From NCBI RefSeq assembly GCF_001517085.1, contig NZ_LRAC01000147.1, forward strand, positions 124,001 through 188,000: DNA of 64,000 nt. The letters run 5' to 3'. The notes beneath the pieces were generated by a model. That model made no database searches, was not told where the DNA came from, and saw nothing but the letters and a program-made list of their open reading frames with translations. Source of the stretch: Paenibacillus sp. DMB5. GTDB taxonomy: Bacteria > Bacillota > Bacilli > Paenibacillales > Paenibacillaceae. The translations under genes and the position numbers were made by a program. Of this stretch, positions 62,833-64,000 are shown one piece after another; the stretch's first letter is position 1, and the number at the start of each line of letters is the position of its first letter.

Positions 62833-64000
62833 CGTTTTGTTCCTCCCTGCGGTCTTTCATTGCTTTCTGTTTAAGTCCCAGCCCCTTCTCCACATTTAAG
62901 AAGATCAGCAAGCCAATTAAGATAATACTGGTAATGGTTTCAAATCCCACAAAAGCAAAGGTGATCATGTCCTGAACAGATTCTGACTGGGTACTGACTA
63001 AATCACCTGCTTGATTATAAAAGGGGGCTGCATAACCCGCAAAAGATAACATGCCGTTGAAAATACCTGTACATAAGCCACCCATCGTTACGGCAATAGT
63101 GGTATAAACAGACATCGCAATTCCATCACACCGAAACCCGGTTTTCCATTCCATATGGTCTAGTGTGTCTGCGAATAGCGCCATAAAAATATAGGCGCTT
63201 GGCAGAAAGCCTAAATTCTTAATGAATTGCCCTGCCAGAACAATTGGCATGTTGGCCGGATAAACCCAGCAAACAGCACTACCTATGCCAACCAGAACAA
63301 AACCTATAAGAGTTACATTCCTTTTTCCAAATTTTTTGGCTAACGGCCATACAGCAAAAATTCCAATGCCAAGCGGAACTCCGCCTACAACGGAAATTAA
63401 CGTCTGTGTAACACCATCACTATAGGTCCCTAGCACATAGTTGCAATAATAGACCAGACTCAGATTTTTCAGACAGACACCAAAGGTATAGATTAAGAAG
63501 TAACTCAGAATAATTAACATATACCGGTCCGAAACTATAGCCTTCAACTGCGTACGAAAGGGTAACTTGGACTCGTCACCATCAATATTTCCGCCTGTAC
63601 TCTCAGCCGTCACGCGTTCCTTCGTAAAAAAATATTCAAGTAGAGTAAGTGGTAAGACTGCTATGGAAATAACGCACATCACGAGGATCCAGCGGCTTTT
63701 ATCAACCCCGATAAGCGGCAGAATAGTCATTGGAAAAATTAAGGCCACAATTATTCCACTCATCATAATCGTTGAAACCTGACTGAATACAGACAATTTC
63801 CCGCGCTGTATGCTATCACGAGTAGAAAGAGGCACCATTAAATTATGGCCTACATTATAAGTCGTGAAAGCAATTGAATAATACAAATTGTAGGATAGAA
63901 CAATCCAGATAACCTGTATTTTCGTATCTGCTTGTGGCACGAGGAACAGCAGTATACCAGAAACCAGCATTAGCGGTGCAGATAATAACAGCCAAGGCCG
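62825..64000 (-). CDS. GPH-family sugar:cation symporter (MFS), 5' end outside the window
   Basis: At least 391 residues in frame to the window edge; the N-terminus is missing. The visible part has about ten hydrophobic helices and GPH-type features (LSYNLYYSIAFTTYNVGHNL near the start of the visible part, and DTLDHMEWKTGFRCDGIAM towards the end). It would import a glycoside, pentoside or hexuronide together with a cation, probably a rhamnose-containing compound given the GH78 gene coupled to it. The frame is open to base 64000. Confidence 0.85.
   Translation of the reverse strand, partial: RPWLLLSAPLMLVSGILLFLVPQADTKIQVIWIVLSYNLYYSIAFTTYNVGHNLMVPLSTRDSIQRGKLSVFSQVSTIMMSGIIVALIFPMTILPLIGVDKSRWILVMCVISIAVLPLTLLEYFFTKERVTAESTGGNIDGDESKLPFRTQLKAIVSDRYMLIILSYFLIYTFGVCLKNLSLVYYCNYVLGTYSDGVTQTLISVVGGVPLGIGIFAVWPLAKKFGKRNVTLIGFVLVGIGSAVCWVYPANMPIVLAGQFIKNLGFLPSAYIFMALFADTLDHMEWKTGFRCDGIAMSVYTTIAVTMGGLCTGIFNGMLSFAGYAAPFYNQAGDLVSTQSESVQDMITFAFVGFETITSIILIGLLIFLNVEKGLGLKQKAMKDRREEQNDA

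Noticed and set aside
1..64000. tRNA, rRNA, CRISPR arrays, insertion sequences, integrases and direct-repeat attachment sites
   Set aside because: Looked for on both strands by eye and none seen. The HTH protein at 49.5 kb resembles an excisionase, but no integrase or phage gene accompanies it.

Overview
The window reads like a Gram-positive soil or plant-associated bacterium of the Paenibacillus type. This is inferred from YesM/YesN-type two-component systems with AraC output domains, LplB/YtcP-type sugar permeases, lipoprotein solute-binding proteins, strong GGAGG ribosome binding sites, and a carbohydrate-active-enzyme load typical of that genus. Almost everything lies on the minus strand. 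No tRNA, rRNA, CRISPR array, insertion sequence or origin was seen.

Layout. (1) 1-11.6 kb is a galactan locus: GH2 beta-galactosidase, YesM/YesN sensor pair, a two-permease ABC importer with lipoprotein, and a secreted GH53 endo-galactanase running off the left edge. (2) 11.8-14.5 kb is a small mixed island: polysaccharide deacetylase, an AT-rich orphan gene, and an alpha/beta hydrolase fused to a DUF3237-like domain on the plus strand. (3) 14.6-47.7 kb is a large xylan or xylo-oligosaccharide utilisation region. From upstream to downstream it holds a solute-binding protein/kinase/regulator triplet without its own permeases, a divergently transcribed regulator with a degenerate receiver, a long directon (lipoprotein, CBM-fused solute-binding protein, permease pair, NHL/TPR protein, YIP1 protein, DUF5696 protein, second permease pair, ABC transporter plus DUF1854 protein, intracellular GH10 and GH43), a MacB/FtsX-type transporter with adaptor and two ATPases, and a surface GH10-GH43 enzyme. 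(4) 47.8-50.2 kb is an AT-rich patch with a decayed ABC exporter, a small HTH protein and a candidate 34-residue peptide gene. (5) 50.3-59.7 kb is a beta-galactoside locus: GH50-like enzyme, GH2 enzyme, ABC importer and a LacI regulator with three copies of one palindromic operator. (6) 60.2-64 kb carries a GH78 alpha-rhamnosidase and a GPH-family sugar symporter that runs off the right edge.

How the genes work together. Secreted or surface enzymes cut polysaccharides outside. Lipoprotein-dependent importers bring in oligosaccharides, and cytoplasmic glycosidases finish the digestion. Sensor kinases, AraC-type regulators, LacI and putative CcpA sites control expression.

A point that affects how the whole window is read: eight otherwise intact genes are each broken by one frameshift, and every one is of the same sign (one base missing), often in a short homopolymer. 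I read these as probable sequence under-calls rather than eight real mutations, so those genes are annotated as single coding regions with the break noted. The decayed ABC exporter at 48.1-49.5 kb is different, because it also has an in-frame stop and a large internal deletion. The most novel-looking material is the DUF5696 / YIP1 / NHL-TPR / CBM-fused binding protein module inside the xylan directon.
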